NCBI GenBank assembly: GCA_964407165.1
Contig: CAYOUJ010000007.1
Span: forward strand, 1-61,901
Source of the DNA: CAZPKH01 sp964407165
GTDB lineage: Bacteria > Bacteroidota > Bacteroidia > Bacteroidales > Muribaculaceae
Direction: 5' to 3'
Length of the DNA: 61,901 bases
Every line of letters starts with the position of its first letter. Position 1 is the stretch's first letter. The notes beneath the pieces were generated by a model that did no database searches, was not told the DNA's origin, and was given only the letters and a program-made list of their open reading frames with translations. The position numbers were made by a program, and so were the translations under genes. Shown here piece after piece: positions 23,054-31,861 of this stretch.

Positions 23054-23767
23054 TTAAAGATTAAGGAGCATGTCCATGGAGAGCAGTCCGGTGCGTGCGG
23101 CTGTGAACTCGGCGGCGAGGACGGCGCCGAGGGCAAATCCGTCGCGGCTCTTGGCGCGGTGCTCGATTGTGACGGTGTCGACGGGGGAGTCCCATGTGAT
23201 GGTATGTGTGCCGGGCACCTCGCTCTGGCGCACATGGCTGACAATGAGGGCGTCGTCTCCGGCAGGCTCCTCCGCCCAGCGGGTGTATTGCGGCGCCTCC
23301 TCGATAAGCCCTTCGGCCAGGGTGATGGCGGTGCCGCTGGGGTGGTCGAGCTTGTGGACGTGGTGCACCTCGGTCATGGAGGCGGCGTACTGCGGGAAGC
23401 GGCTCATCAGCCGCGCCACGTAGCGGTTGATGGCCATGAACAGGTTGACGCCGATGCTGAAGTTTGAACTCCAGAAAAGGGTGTTGGCGCCATCTTTGCA
23501 CATCGCGGCCACCTCGGCGAAGCGGTCCTGCCAACCGGTGGTGCCGCTGACCACTTTCTTGCCGCGGGCGAAGCACTCCATTATATTGTTGTATGCCGTG
23601 TCGGGGCGTGTGAACTCGATGACGACGTCGGCCGAGCGGAAAGCCTCCGAGTCGAGGTCACAGCGGTTGTGGATGTCTATGCGGGCCACTACCTCGTGGC
23701 CTCTGTCGAGGGCTATGCGCTCGATGGCGTGGCCCATTTTGCCGTATCCTATTAAAGCAATTTTCAT
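23054..23767 (-). CDS. dapB: 4-hydroxy-tetrahydrodipicolinate reductase
   Basis: A 237-residue NAD(P)H-dependent reductase of the lysine/diaminopimelate branch. Seen: the Rossmann GYGKMGHAIE (8-17), VVSGTTGW, SSNFSIGVNLF and the catalytic EVHHVHKLDHPSGTA (about 151-165) with the conserved His-His and Lys. It is somewhat short for the family, as is common in Bacteroidales. It starts six bases after the gldE stop and is likely cotranscribed with it. Confidence 0.95.
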   Translation of the reverse strand: MKIALIGYGKMGHAIERIALDRGHEVVARIDIHNRCDLDSEAFRSADVVIEFTRPDTAYNNIMECFARGKKVVSGTTGWQDRFAEVAAMCKDGANTLFWSSNFSIGVNLFMAINRYVARLMSRFPQYAASMTEVHHVHKLDHPSGTAITLAEGLIEEAPQYTRWAEEPAGDDALIVSHVRQSEVPGTHTITWDSPVDTVTIEHRAKSRDGFALGAVLAAEFTAARTGLLSMDMLLNL

Positions 23768-23773
23768 GATTGG

Positions 23774-25123
23774 TTATTGGGTTTGGATGTCGGGCATCAC
23801 CTTGACGCGGACGGAGGTGATGCGGTGGTGGTCGATGTCGAGGATGAGGAAACGGCAGCGGCCGTAGACCAGCGACTCCTTCTCCTTGGGGAAGTCGCCC
23901 TTGAGGTTGAGCAGCATGCCGGCCAGCGTCTCGCAGTCTTCGGTGACCTTCTCGTAGTCCTCCTCGTCGAGCCCGGTGATGCGGAAGAAGTCGCCCAGGA
24001 TGGTCTTGCCGTCGAAGATGTAGGTGTCGTCGGGGAGGCGCCGGTAGGTCTTCTCCTCCTCGTCGTATTCGTCGTTGATGTCGCCCACGATTTCCTCGAG
24101 CACGTCTTCGAGGGTGACAATGCCTTGTGTGCCACCGAACTCGTCGATGACTATGGCCAGGTGTATGCGCCGGCGGCGGAAGTCCTCGAGCAGGTCGTCG
24201 ATCATGCGCGACTCGGGCACGTAGTACGGCTCGCGGAGCAGGCGCTGCCAGCGGAAGCCGGGCTTGCGTGAGGCGGAGTCGACGTATGGGAGCATGTCGC
24301 GGGCGTAGAGCACGCCCTTGATGTTGTCGGCCGTCTGCTCATAGACGGGCAGGCGGGAGTAACCGCTGTCGATGATGATGCGCATCACCTCGTCGAAGGT
24401 GGAGTTTATGTCGATGTCGGTGATGTCGACGCGTGGGGTCATGATCTCGGCGGCTGTGGTGTCGCCGAACTTGAGTATTCCCTCGAGCATCTCCTTGTCG
24501 CCGGGGGTCTTGACGTCGGCTATTTCGAGGGCCTGCGTGAGGTCTTCGGCGGTGACGTTGTCGCTCTGCTTGGTGACGACGCGGTTGACGATGCCGGTGC
24601 TACGGACTAGCACGGCGGAGAAGGGGTATAGGAGAACTACGAGGGCGCGCAGGGGAGCGGCGGCGAAGTGGGCCCACCCCACGGGCTTGCTGTTTGCTAT
24701 CAGCTTGGGGAGTATCTCGCCGAAGAGCAGTATCAGGAAGGTGAGAATGACTGTCTGTAGCACGAAGCTCGCCCACTGGGGCATGCCGTCGAAGACGGGG
24801 CCGAGGGCAAAGTTGACGAGCACCACGATGGCCACGTTGACCAGGTTGTTGGCTATGAGTATGGTGGCGAGCAGTCGGTCGGGCTCGCGCAGGAGCGCCA
24901 GCACTCGGCGACCGCGGTCGCCTTCCTCTTTTATCTCATCTATCTGGTTGGCTGTGAGGGAGAAATAGGAGATTTCGCTGCCGCTGAAGAAACCGGAGAA
25001 CACCAGGCACACCACTGCGCATGCGAGCGCTATGATCTGTGCGGCGCCCATGGGCACGGTCTGTAAAAGCACCATCAGCAGCGTCGCGTAAGGGTCGTCG
25101 GTCGGTAAGGGGTCTATATCCAT
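23774..25123 (-). CDS. gldE: GldE-like CNNM/CBS/CorC membrane protein
   Basis: A 449-residue protein with four N-terminal membrane segments (about 25-190; SGFFSGSEISYFSLTANQIDEI), paired CBS domains (about 225-350; IMTPRVDITDID, VIDEFGGTQGIVTLEDVLEEI) and a CorC_HlyC domain (about 365-445). Its N-terminal extension and sequence agree with GldE, which is essential for gliding in Flavobacterium but widely kept in non-gliding Bacteroidales, where its role is open (ion transport or T9SS support). I use the ATG at 25123; the upstream in-frame codons cover the promoter. Confidence 0.85.
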   Translation of the reverse strand: MDIDPLPTDDPYATLLMVLLQTVPMGAAQIIALACAVVCLVFSGFFSGSEISYFSLTANQIDEIKEEGDRGRRVLALLREPDRLLATILIANNLVNVAIVVLVNFALGPVFDGMPQWASFVLQTVILTFLILLFGEILPKLIANSKPVGWAHFAAAPLRALVVLLYPFSAVLVRSTGIVNRVVTKQSDNVTAEDLTQALEIADVKTPGDKEMLEGILKFGDTTAAEIMTPRVDITDIDINSTFDEVMRIIIDSGYSRLPVYEQTADNIKGVLYARDMLPYVDSASRKPGFRWQRLLREPYYVPESRMIDDLLEDFRRRRIHLAIVIDEFGGTQGIVTLEDVLEEIVGDINDEYDEEEKTYRRLPDDTYIFDGKTILGDFFRITGLDEEDYEKVTEDCETLAGMLLNLKGDFPKEKESLVYGRCRFLILDIDHHRITSVRVKVMPDIQTQ

Positions 25124-25153
25124 GTGAGTGAAAAGATTGCACTGTTTCGGGGG

Positions 25154-25184
25154 CAAAATTACGCAATAATTTCCATTCCCCCAA
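25154..25184 (-). promoter_or_regulatory. gldE-dapB promoter
   Basis: On the minus strand: TTG, 20 nt, TAATTTTG; 30 bp from the -7 box to the ATG. Confidence 0.7.
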
Positions 25185-25229
25185 AAAAACCACACACTTA
25201 TGGTGAAAACTACGGATTACACGGATTTG

Positions 25230-25316
25230 CAACCACGAATTTCACGAATTAAACGAATTTCACGAATTAGACATTTTAATTCGTGAAATTCGTTTAATTC
25301 GTGAAATTCGTGGTTG
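25230..25316. repeat. 40-bp perfect inverted repeat made of 9-bp words
   Basis: The left arm (25230-25269) is CAAC plus four 9-mers CACGAATTT, CACGAATTA, AACGAATTT, CACGAATTA. The right arm (25277-25316) is its exact 40-base complement, with a 7-nt loop. More diverged words of the same length (TACGGATTA, CACGGATTT) precede it. It ends three bases 3' of the stop codon of the leftward gene at 25320. Confidence 0.92.
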
Positions 25317-25319
25317 GAG

Positions 25320-25979
25320 TTACCACTCGAAGCCGAGGTTGACGCCGAGGGCGTTGAGGGTGGTGGAGTTATTGTTGACGTACCACGAGCTGTTGGTCAT
25401 CAGCTGGTAGCTGATGCCGATGTTGAAGGCCAGCTTGCTGTTGGCCGACGACACGGGCACGCGCATGCCGATAGTCGGGCGGAAATAGAAGCTCTCGGAG
25501 TTGGTGAGGTAGCCGTCGCCCACTTGTATGTAGTCGCTGCCGCAGAGGAAGGCCGCGCCCAGGCGTATGTCGGCGAAGAAGCCCACGGTGCCGTTGTCGC
25601 CGAAGTTGAAGCGGAAGTCGGAGAAGACGGGAATGGCCACGCCGGTCTTGGTGGTGTCATGGGTGCCGACGTAGCCATAGTCGGGTATGCCGTCGTTGAC
25701 GTGGCAGAACATGACGTCGACACCGAGGCCGAGGCCCATGAAGAACCAGTTGCTGTATTGTGCGCCCTGGGTGGTGCTGAACTCGAGGAAGTCGGCGCGA
25801 CGGTTGCCGAGGCCGGCGAGGTAAGAGGCGTCGACGAAGCCACGGTAGTTGAAACCGGCGTTGAGGGCCGAGGTTATCATGTTGGTGGCCTGGTTTGCCA
25901 CGGTCCAATATTGTGCGGAGGCGCTTGCGCATCCCATCAGGAGCGCTGCTGCCAGCAGCGTGGTCTTAATCCTTCTCAT
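25320..25979 (-). CDS. Small outer-membrane beta-barrel protein
   Basis: A 219-residue protein with signal peptide (1-23, ending SASAQ), about eight to ten amphipathic strands (for example FMGLGLGVDVMFCHV, GFFADIRLGAAFLCG, KLAFNIGISYQLM) and a C-terminal aromatic ending NLGFEW, as in porin-type barrels. It is divergent from the histidine kinase gene. No specific function can be assigned. Confidence 0.75.
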   Translation of the reverse strand: MRRIKTTLLAAALLMGCASASAQYWTVANQATNMITSALNAGFNYRGFVDASYLAGLGNRRADFLEFSTTQGAQYSNWFFMGLGLGVDVMFCHVNDGIPDYGYVGTHDTTKTGVAIPVFSDFRFNFGDNGTVGFFADIRLGAAFLCGSDYIQVGDGYLTNSESFYFRPTIGMRVPVSSANSKLAFNIGISYQLMTNSSWYVNNNSTTLNALGVNLGFEW

Positions 25980-26074
25980 ACAATGGTGAGCTTGTTTATG
26001 GTATTAACAATTGAAACGTGAAATTTGCTTAACAGCCTTTGCAATATAAACGGAACGCGGGCGTTAATATTGTG

Positions 26075-27301
26075 ATGAACATTTACGAGATACGCCGTCG
26101 CGGCACCATCGCCTTCGTCCTTCTGTCGATAGTGGTGGTGGCGGGATTCCTGTACGTCAGCGGCACCTTGGTGGCCGACCTGTCGGAGCAGGAGCGCGAG
26201 CGCATGCAGATCTGGGCCGACGCCACCAAAGAGATCGTCAACATCGGCACGGAGGACAGCGTGGGCGGCGGCGAGCCGGACATCGAGTTCCTGCTGAGCA
26301 TCATCGAGGGCAACCGCAACATACCAGTGCTGCTCACCGACGACGAGGGCACCATCATCATGCACCGCAACTTCAACCTCCCCGAGCCTATAGACTCGCT
26401 AAACCCGCTGTATATCAGCGAGGTCAACGGCGAGTATCTGCGCAAGAAACTGGAGAAGCTGCAGGGCACGCCCAACGTGATACACATCATCATCGCCCCC
26501 GGCAACATGCAGCACCTCTACTACGAGGACTCGCGCCTGCTGCGCAACCTGAGCCTCTACCCCTACGTGCAGCTGCTGGTGATGCTCGTGTTCATCGCCA
26601 TAGTATATTTCGCCGTGCAGTCGACCCTGCGCGCCGAGCAAAACAAGGTGTGGGTGGGCCTGTCGAAGGAGACGGCGCACCAGCTCGGCACCCCCATCTC
26701 GTCGCTGATGGCGTGGGTGGAATACCTGGAGTCGGCGGAGTATGACCCCGACGTGGTCAGCGAGATCAGCAAGGATGTCAACCGCCTGTCGACCATCGCC
26801 TCGCGCTTCTCTAAGGTCGGGTCGAAGCCAAACATCGAGCCGGCCGACCTCAACGCCGTGGTGACGCAGAGCGTCGACTACATGGCCACGCGCATCTCGC
26901 GGCGCATACGTCTGACTCTGGAGGCTGAGCCGCAGGGGCTGCCGGTGAAAATATGCGAGCCGCTGCTGCAATGGGTGATGGAAAATCTCATCAAGAACGC
27001 CGTCGACGCAATGGACGGCGAGGGCAGTATCACCGTAGCCACACATCTCGACGCCAAGCGGCAGATGGCCGTGGTGGACGTCGCCGACACCGGCAAAGGA
27101 CTGTCACGCAAGCAGTTCAAGACTATCTTCCGCCCCGGCTACACCACCAAGAAGCGCGGCTGGGGCCTGGGACTGACGCTGGCCAAGCGCATCGTCGAGG
27201 AATATCACGCCGGCCGCATCTTCGTCAAGCAGTCAGAGCCGGGCGTCGGCACTACCTTCCGCATCGAAATCCCCCTCGACAATCAGACAACTAACCACTA
27301 A
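26075..27301 (+). CDS. Sensor histidine kinase, orphan
   Basis: A 408-residue membrane kinase: TM 11-30, a periplasmic sensor region 31-162, TM 164-182, then a kinase core with H-box ETAHQLGTPISS (His202), N-box ENLIKNAVDAM, G1 DTGKGL, GYTTKK and G2 GWGLGLTLAKR. There is no HAMP or receiver domain and no response regulator next door, so the partner is elsewhere. The ATG at 26075 gives MNIYEIRRRG, a charged start before TM1. The gene leads into the omega-amidase 14 bp downstream and may be cotranscribed with it. The last residues overlap a CACTAAT word array. Confidence 0.9.
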   Translation: MNIYEIRRRGTIAFVLLSIVVVAGFLYVSGTLVADLSEQERERMQIWADATKEIVNIGTEDSVGGGEPDIEFLLSIIEGNRNIPVLLTDDEGTIIMHRNFNLPEPIDSLNPLYISEVNGEYLRKKLEKLQGTPNVIHIIIAPGNMQHLYYEDSRLLRNLSLYPYVQLLVMLVFIAIVYFAVQSTLRAEQNKVWVGLSKETAHQLGTPISSLMAWVEYLESAEYDPDVVSEISKDVNRLSTIASRFSKVGSKPNIEPADLNAVVTQSVDYMATRISRRIRLTLEAEPQGLPVKICEPLLQWVMENLIKNAVDAMDGEGSITVATHLDAKRQMAVVDVADTGKGLSRKQFKTIFRPGYTTKKRGWGLGLTLAKRIVEEYHAGRIFVKQSEPGVGTTFRIEIPLDNQTTNH

Positions 27302-27314
27302 TCACTAATCACTC
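27290..27314. repeat. ACTAATC word array over the kinase stop codon
   Basis: CTAACCA, CTAATCA, CTAATCA, CTCC: 7-bp words that include the kinase TAA stop and run to the omega-amidase start codon, replacing any usual ribosome-binding sequence. Confidence 0.6.
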
Positions 27315-27315
27315 C

Positions 27316-28104
27316 ATGAAAGTCGCCGTAATCCCTTACGACATGGCCTGGGGAGACATCTCCGAAAACCTCGTGAGCGTGGCCGAGCTGCTGCGCCATG
27401 TCGAGGAGGACACCGACCTGGTGGTGCTCCCCGAGATGTTCACCACCGGATTTATCACCGACCCGTCGCTATTGTCCGCCATCGACGAGGAGGCCACTCG
27501 CTACACCCTCGACGATGTCCGCCGCTGGACCAACCACTTCGGCTATGCCATCTGCGGCTCTTTCGTGGCCACGGAGCGCGGGCTGACCTACAACCGCGGC
27601 TTCATCGTAGAGCCCTGCGGCGACGCCACGTTCTACGACAAGCATCATCTCTTCTCGATGGGCGGCGAGGCGCGGTCGTTCACCCAAGGCGAGGGACAGT
27701 CGCCCGTGCTGCGCTACCGTGGGGTGAATGTCAAGCTGCTGGTATGCTACGACTTGCGGTTCCCTGTCTGGGCGCGCAACATTGACTGCGAGTATGACCT
27801 GCTCATCTATGTGGCCAACTGGCCCGACGCGCGCCACATAGCCTGGGAGACGCTCCTGCGCGCCCGCGCCATTGAAAACCAGGCATACGTAATCGGCTGC
27901 AACCGCACCGGTGCCGACGATTTCGGCACCTACTCCGACGGCCATTCATATATCATTGACGACTACGGTCGCGACATCGCCCGCAAGGGCGCCCGCGGCA
28001 TCCTCTACGCCGACATCGATCCCGAAACCCTGCACCGCCACCGCTCGAAATTCCCCGTCTACCGCGACGCCGACCCCTTCACCCTCAGCCAAAAAAATCG
28101 ATAA
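27316..28104 (+). CDS. Nitrilase-superfamily omega-amidase (YafV-like)
   Basis: A 262-residue carbon-nitrogen hydrolase with the catalytic triad Glu40 (VVLPEMF), Lys109 (FYDKHHLF) and Cys144 (LLVCYDLRFP). The sequence order and HHLFSMGGE match the omega-amidase branch, which hydrolyses 2-oxoglutaramate or 2-oxosuccinamate; the 2-oxo-acid forms arise in methionine-salvage transamination. The exact substrate is inferred. Its TAA stop lies in an ATCGATAACC word. Confidence 0.87.
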   Translation: MKVAVIPYDMAWGDISENLVSVAELLRHVEEDTDLVVLPEMFTTGFITDPSLLSAIDEEATRYTLDDVRRWTNHFGYAICGSFVATERGLTYNRGFIVEPCGDATFYDKHHLFSMGGEARSFTQGEGQSPVLRYRGVNVKLLVCYDLRFPVWARNIDCEYDLLIYVANWPDARHIAWETLLRARAIENQAYVIGCNRTGADDFGTYSDGHSYIIDDYGRDIARKGARGILYADIDPETLHRHRSKFPVYRDADPFTLSQKNR

Positions 28105-28149
28105 CCTCGATTGAAATCGAGATTATCGATGATTATCGATTACGATCGA
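28096..28149. repeat. ATCGAT word hairpin over a stop codon
   Basis: ATCGATAACCTCGAT and ATCGAGATTATCGAT pair around TGAA, followed by further GATTATCGAT and TACGATCGAT words. The omega-amidase stop codon is within the first word. It fills the gap to the convergent hom gene. Confidence 0.8.
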
Positions 28150-28159
28150 TGACGGTCGG

Positions 28160-29353
28160 TCAGTCTTGGAAGAAGATGGGGATGTTGACCAGGAACAGGT
28201 CGGGGGCGTCGAGGCGTGAGCGCTTGGCGTACAGTTCTTCGAGGCTGATGTCGCCGATGACATAGCTGTGGGTCTCGCTGCGGAACTGCTCGCTTATGTG
28301 CTTGAAATCCAATATCCTCAGTATGTCCGTCTCGCAATAGCGGGCGTAGATGCGCAGCGTCACGTCGCGGGTGTAGGCGGGACGGTGGGCATACGACTGC
28401 TTCTTGTATTCGTAGCGGTAGTTGTGGCTGCGGGCCATGATGTCGCTCAGTATTGAGCTGGCCGTGGGGAGGCTGCCGGCGCCCTTGCCGAACATAAACT
28501 GGCGGTCGAAGGCCTCGCCGCGGATCACCACGCCGTTATACTCGTCGTCGACGGAGTAGATATAGCGCGAGGGGCTGACCATCTCGGGCATGACGAAGAG
28601 TGTGAAGCGGCCGTCGTCGAGCTTCACCACCTGGGCCACGAGCTTGATTTTCACGCGCTTCTCGCGGGCATACTGTATGTCGGAGTCGTGGATGGTAGAG
28701 ATGCCGTAGACAAAGACGTCGTCGGGCCGCACATACACGCCGAGGGCGTGTACGGTGATGATTACCAGTTTGTAAAGGGAGTCGAAGCCGCCGACGTCGA
28801 AGGTCGGGTCGCTCTCGGCGAAGCCAAGCTCCTGGGCGCGGCGCAGGGCGTCGCCGTAGCTTTGCCCGTGGTCGAAGACGCGCGAGAGTATGAAGTTTGA
28901 CGAGCCGTTGAGTATGCCCTTGACTTCGAGCAGCAGGTCGGTGTCGTAATACTCTTCAAGATTGCGTATTACGGGTATCGAGCCGCACGACGAGGCGTCG
29001 TAGAGCAAGGCGGTTGAGTATTGCTGTTGCATCTCTATCAACTCGGGCAGATGCCGGGCGAGCATGGCCTTGTTGCCGGTGACCACGGGGATATGGCTGC
29101 GCAGGGCGCGGCTGACTATCTCGAAGGCCGGCTCAGCGGTGTCGATGACCTCCACGATGAGGTCGACGCCGGCGTTGAACACGTCGTCGGCGCGGTCGGT
29201 GAGCATATCGCGGGGCACGTCGACGTCGCGCGCCTTGTCGATGTCGCGCACACATATCTTTACTATCTCGGCGTTGGCGTTGGCCGACATGCGCAGCACC
29301 TTCCAGAGGCCCTGGCCGACGGTGCCGAGTCCGAAGAGTCCGATTTTAATCAT
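28160..29353 (-). CDS. hom: Homoserine dehydrogenase (monofunctional)
   Basis: A 397-residue NAD(P)-dependent dehydrogenase that makes homoserine from aspartate semialdehyde. It has the GLFGLGTVGQGLWKVL Rossmann start, VVTGNKAM, CGSIPVIRN, the hallmark GILNGSSNFILSR and AESDPTFDVGGFDSLYK. There is no aspartokinase domain. The C-terminal 70 residues replace an ACT domain with a segment I do not recognise. It overlaps metX by 8 bp, and the pair supplies O-acetylhomoserine for methionine. Confidence 0.93.
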   Translation of the reverse strand: MIKIGLFGLGTVGQGLWKVLRMSANANAEIVKICVRDIDKARDVDVPRDMLTDRADDVFNAGVDLIVEVIDTAEPAFEIVSRALRSHIPVVTGNKAMLARHLPELIEMQQQYSTALLYDASSCGSIPVIRNLEEYYDTDLLLEVKGILNGSSNFILSRVFDHGQSYGDALRRAQELGFAESDPTFDVGGFDSLYKLVIITVHALGVYVRPDDVFVYGISTIHDSDIQYAREKRVKIKLVAQVVKLDDGRFTLFVMPEMVSPSRYIYSVDDEYNGVVIRGEAFDRQFMFGKGAGSLPTASSILSDIMARSHNYRYEYKKQSYAHRPAYTRDVTLRIYARYCETDILRILDFKHISEQFRSETHSYVIGDISLEELYAKRSRLDAPDLFLVNIPIFFQD

Positions 29354-30374
29354 TGTCGAAACGGGTTATTATTTCGTTAAGCTGGTCGGCTTCGACGAGG
29401 AAGCCGTCATGGCCGAATGGTGAGGAGATCAGCCGGTATTCGGCGCCGGGTATGCGCGCGGCGAGGGCTCGCATCTCCTCGGGGGTGAATATGAGGTCGG
29501 TGGTGAGGCCTACCACCAATGTCTTGGCGGTTATGCGCTTGAGAGCTTCTTCGAGACCTCCGCGGCCGCGGCCGACGTGGTGGGTGTCGAAGGCGTCGAG
29601 GATGGCCATGTAGCTGTAGGCATCGAAGCGGCGCACGAGCTTCTGGCCCTGGTAGCGCTGGTATGTGCAGGCGCGGTGGTCGGGGTCGAGGTAGACCTCT
29701 GCAGACGCGTCCTGCTGGGTGAGGTTGTAGCCGCTGCCGCCGCGGTAGCTGAGCAGGCCGATGGCGCGGGCGGCGGCAAGTCCGGCGGCGCCTCCGTCGG
29801 GGCGGTCCTCGTTATAGGTGGGGTCGGCGAGGATGGCCATGCGCTGCGTCTCGTCGAGGGCTATTGACCACGGCGAGGCGTTGGCGTCCGTGGCTATCAG
29901 CGCCAATTTGCGTATGCGCTCCGGCTGCTCCACGGCCCACTCCACGGCCTGGAAGCCGCCTACCGAGCTGCCAATCAGCGTGTCGATGGTCTTGATGCCG
30001 AGGGCGTCGGCGAGTAGCTGGTGGGCGTGGACTATGTCGCGGATAGTGTAGCGGGGGAAGCTGCGATACCACGGCCGGCCTGTAGCGGGGTTGACGTGCA
30101 GCGGTCCGGTGGTGCCGTAGCACGACCCTAAGATGTTGGCGCACACCACATAGCGGCGCTCCGGGTCGAGAAAGCGGCCGCCCTCGACAGTGTGCGGCCA
30201 CCAGTCGGCCACGTCGCTGTTGGCCGTCAGGGCGTGGCATACCCACGACACGTTTGAGCAGTCGGCGTTGGGCTTGCCGTAAGTGTGATAGGCAATTACA
30301 AGCTCGGGAAGCACCTCCCCCGACTCGAGGCGGAAGGGGTGCGGGTGTCGGTATGTCTTTACCTCGGCGTCCAT
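29346..30374 (-). CDS. metX: Homoserine O-acetyltransferase
   Basis: A 342-residue alpha/beta hydrolase-fold enzyme that acetylates homoserine with acetyl-CoA. Seen: the nucleophile elbow GSSVGG (Ser137), TTDLIF with the catalytic Asp and GHDGFL with the catalytic His, plus CHALTANSDVADWW and NILGSCYGTTGP near the N-terminus. It comes first in a leftward pair with hom. A TAACTTTG box at 30383-30390 lies only nine bases before the ATG, so the message would be nearly leaderless. Confidence 0.93.
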   Translation of the reverse strand: MDAEVKTYRHPHPFRLESGEVLPELVIAYHTYGKPNADCSNVSWVCHALTANSDVADWWPHTVEGGRFLDPERRYVVCANILGSCYGTTGPLHVNPATGRPWYRSFPRYTIRDIVHAHQLLADALGIKTIDTLIGSSVGGFQAVEWAVEQPERIRKLALIATDANASPWSIALDETQRMAILADPTYNEDRPDGGAAGLAAARAIGLLSYRGGSGYNLTQQDASAEVYLDPDHRACTYQRYQGQKLVRRFDAYSYMAILDAFDTHHVGRGRGGLEEALKRITAKTLVVGLTTDLIFTPEEMRALAARIPGAEYRLISSPFGHDGFLVEADQLNEIITRFDND

Positions 30375-30412
30375 AGCGGCTGCAAAGTTACAAAAAAATT
30401 GTGAAACAGCCC

Positions 30413-30715
30413 TTAGCGGGAGCTTGGTTTGCGGGGGAACCAGCCGCGCTCGACGCGCTTGCGCTGCTCAAACACCTCGAGTATGCTCCAGAAGCATGAG
30501 AAGGCGGTTACGCCCACGAGACTCTGCCACAGCACGTTGTCGAGCCACACGCACACCCCGAGCAGCAGCAGCCCGGCCACGAGAAACATCCACCAGCAGC
30601 GCACGCCCAGGTGGTATTCGGCTTTGATGACTATGGGGTGAAATATCCCGATTATCAGGAATGTACAGGCCCCGATGAGAAGGCCCAGCAGGTTATGGTC
30701 GGTGAGGAATTGCAT
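30413..30715 (-). CDS. DUF4491-family small membrane protein
   Basis: A 100-residue protein with three hydrophobic segments and the DUF4491 pattern NLLGLLIGACTFLIIGIFHP, KAEYHLG and FWSILEVFEQRKRVERGWFP. Function unknown; the conserved C-terminal basic tail is presumably cytoplasmic. I begin at the ATG at 30715; the in-frame codons before it lie in a repeat element. Confidence 0.85.
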   Translation of the reverse strand: MQFLTDHNLLGLLIGACTFLIIGIFHPIVIKAEYHLGVRCWWMFLVAGLLLLGVCVWLDNVLWQSLVGVTAFSCFWSILEVFEQRKRVERGWFPRKPSSR

Positions 30716-30724
30716 AGGGGAGGA

Positions 30725-30761
30725 GCGTGGCGCACAGCGCCACGCCACAAAGATCGGTTAC
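30725..30761. repeat. GCGCACAGCGC...GATCGGTT element, copy 3
   Basis: GCGTGGCGCACAGCGCCACGC then CACAAAGATCGGTTAC. The stem bases changed in pairs relative to copies 1 and 2 (CGGCGC.GCGCCG to TGGCGC.GCGCCA), which keeps the palindrome. Confidence 0.75.
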
Positions 30762-31690
30762 TTGTTGAGGTAATTTCTTAGGTTGGCGGCGGCGATGTGG
30801 ATGAGGCGGTCGCGGGCCTCGCGGGTGGCCCAGGCTATGTGGGGCGTGGTCAGGCAGTTGCGTAGGTGCAGCAGGCGCGTGCGCGTGTGCGGCGGCTCCC
30901 GGGTGAGCACGTCGAGCCCGGCCGCGGTGATGACGTGCTGCTCGAGGGCGTCTGCCAGTGCCTCCTCGTCGACGAGGGCGCCGCGGGCTGTGTTGATGAG
31001 TATTGCCGTCGGCTTCATCAGGGAGAGCGCATGGGCATTGATGAGATGGCGGTTGGCATCGGTGAGCGGGCAGTGGAGGGTCACCACGTCGGAGGTGGAG
31101 AGCAGCTCCTCAAACTCCTGCCGCGTAATCCATTCGGGCAGAGCCTCTTGCGGCTTCGAGGTCATGGCTGTGACCTTCATGCCGAAGGCGCGGGCTATCT
31201 CTGCAACTTTCATGCCTATGCTGCCGAGGCCGATGATGCCTAACTGCTTGCCTGCCAACTCGATAAGCGGGCTGACGGTGTAGCAGAAGTCGGCAGCCGT
31301 GCTCCAGCGGCCCTTGCGGTTGAGGCGCGCGTAGGTCTCCGGTCGGTTGGTGATGCCAAGGAGCAACGCAAACACCTGCTGCGCAACCGAGTCGGTGCTG
31401 TACGCGGGCACGTTGGTGACGATGATGCCCATCTCTTTGGCAGTCTCCACGTCCACCACGTTGACGCCTGTGGCTAATACGCCGATATACTTCAGGTTAG
31501 GCATTTGCCGAAGCGTGTCGGCGCGCAGCGGGGTCTTGTTGGTGAGCACTATCTCCGCGTCGCCGGCGCGCGGGAGTATGTCGCGCGGGTCGGTGCGGTC
31601 GTATATGGTGACGTCGCCGAGCTGTTCAAACTCCTGCCAGCTCAGGTCGCCGGGGTTGGCCGTGGCGCCGTCGAGTATTACTATCTTCAT
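30758..31690 (-). CDS. D-2-hydroxyacid dehydrogenase
   Basis: A 310-residue NAD-dependent dehydrogenase of the D-isomer-specific family: GIIGLGSIGMKVAEIA, NTARGALVDEEAL with catalytic Arg, DVLTREPP with Glu and TPHIAW with His, so the full triad is present, unlike in SerA. LATGVNVVDVETAKEMGI is typical of the glycerate/hydroxypyruvate reductase branch. The substrate is not fixed by sequence. The promoter is at 31708-31737. Confidence 0.88.
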   Translation of the reverse strand: MKIVILDGATANPGDLSWQEFEQLGDVTIYDRTDPRDILPRAGDAEIVLTNKTPLRADTLRQMPNLKYIGVLATGVNVVDVETAKEMGIIVTNVPAYSTDSVAQQVFALLLGITNRPETYARLNRKGRWSTAADFCYTVSPLIELAGKQLGIIGLGSIGMKVAEIARAFGMKVTAMTSKPQEALPEWITRQEFEELLSTSDVVTLHCPLTDANRHLINAHALSLMKPTAILINTARGALVDEEALADALEQHVITAAGLDVLTREPPHTRTRLLHLRNCLTTPHIAWATREARDRLIHIAAANLRNYLNK

Positions 31691-31707
31691 GTCCGTTAAG
31701 TTTTGTG

Positions 31708-31737
31708 CAAAGTTACGGAAAAATCTTCATTCCTCAA
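31708..31737 (-). promoter_or_regulatory. Promoter of the 2-hydroxyacid dehydrogenase
   Basis: On the minus strand: TTG, 19 nt, TAACTTTG. The divergent secreted-protein gene has a -7 box TAATTTTG at 31823-31830 but no matching -33. Confidence 0.7.
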
Positions 31738-31861
31738 AACCCGCGTCATTGGGTAATATAATAGGTAATTTTTGACAAAATTTTACTTAAAATTGGGTAT
31801 TTCGCACCCCCTCCGTTATGTCTAATTTTGCACTCGGAAAACTCTAATAAAAACATATACA

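Noticed and set aside
26075..28104. Two-component system made of the histidine kinase and its neighbour
   Set aside because: The neighbour is a nitrilase-fold enzyme with an intact Glu-Lys-Cys triad, not a response regulator.
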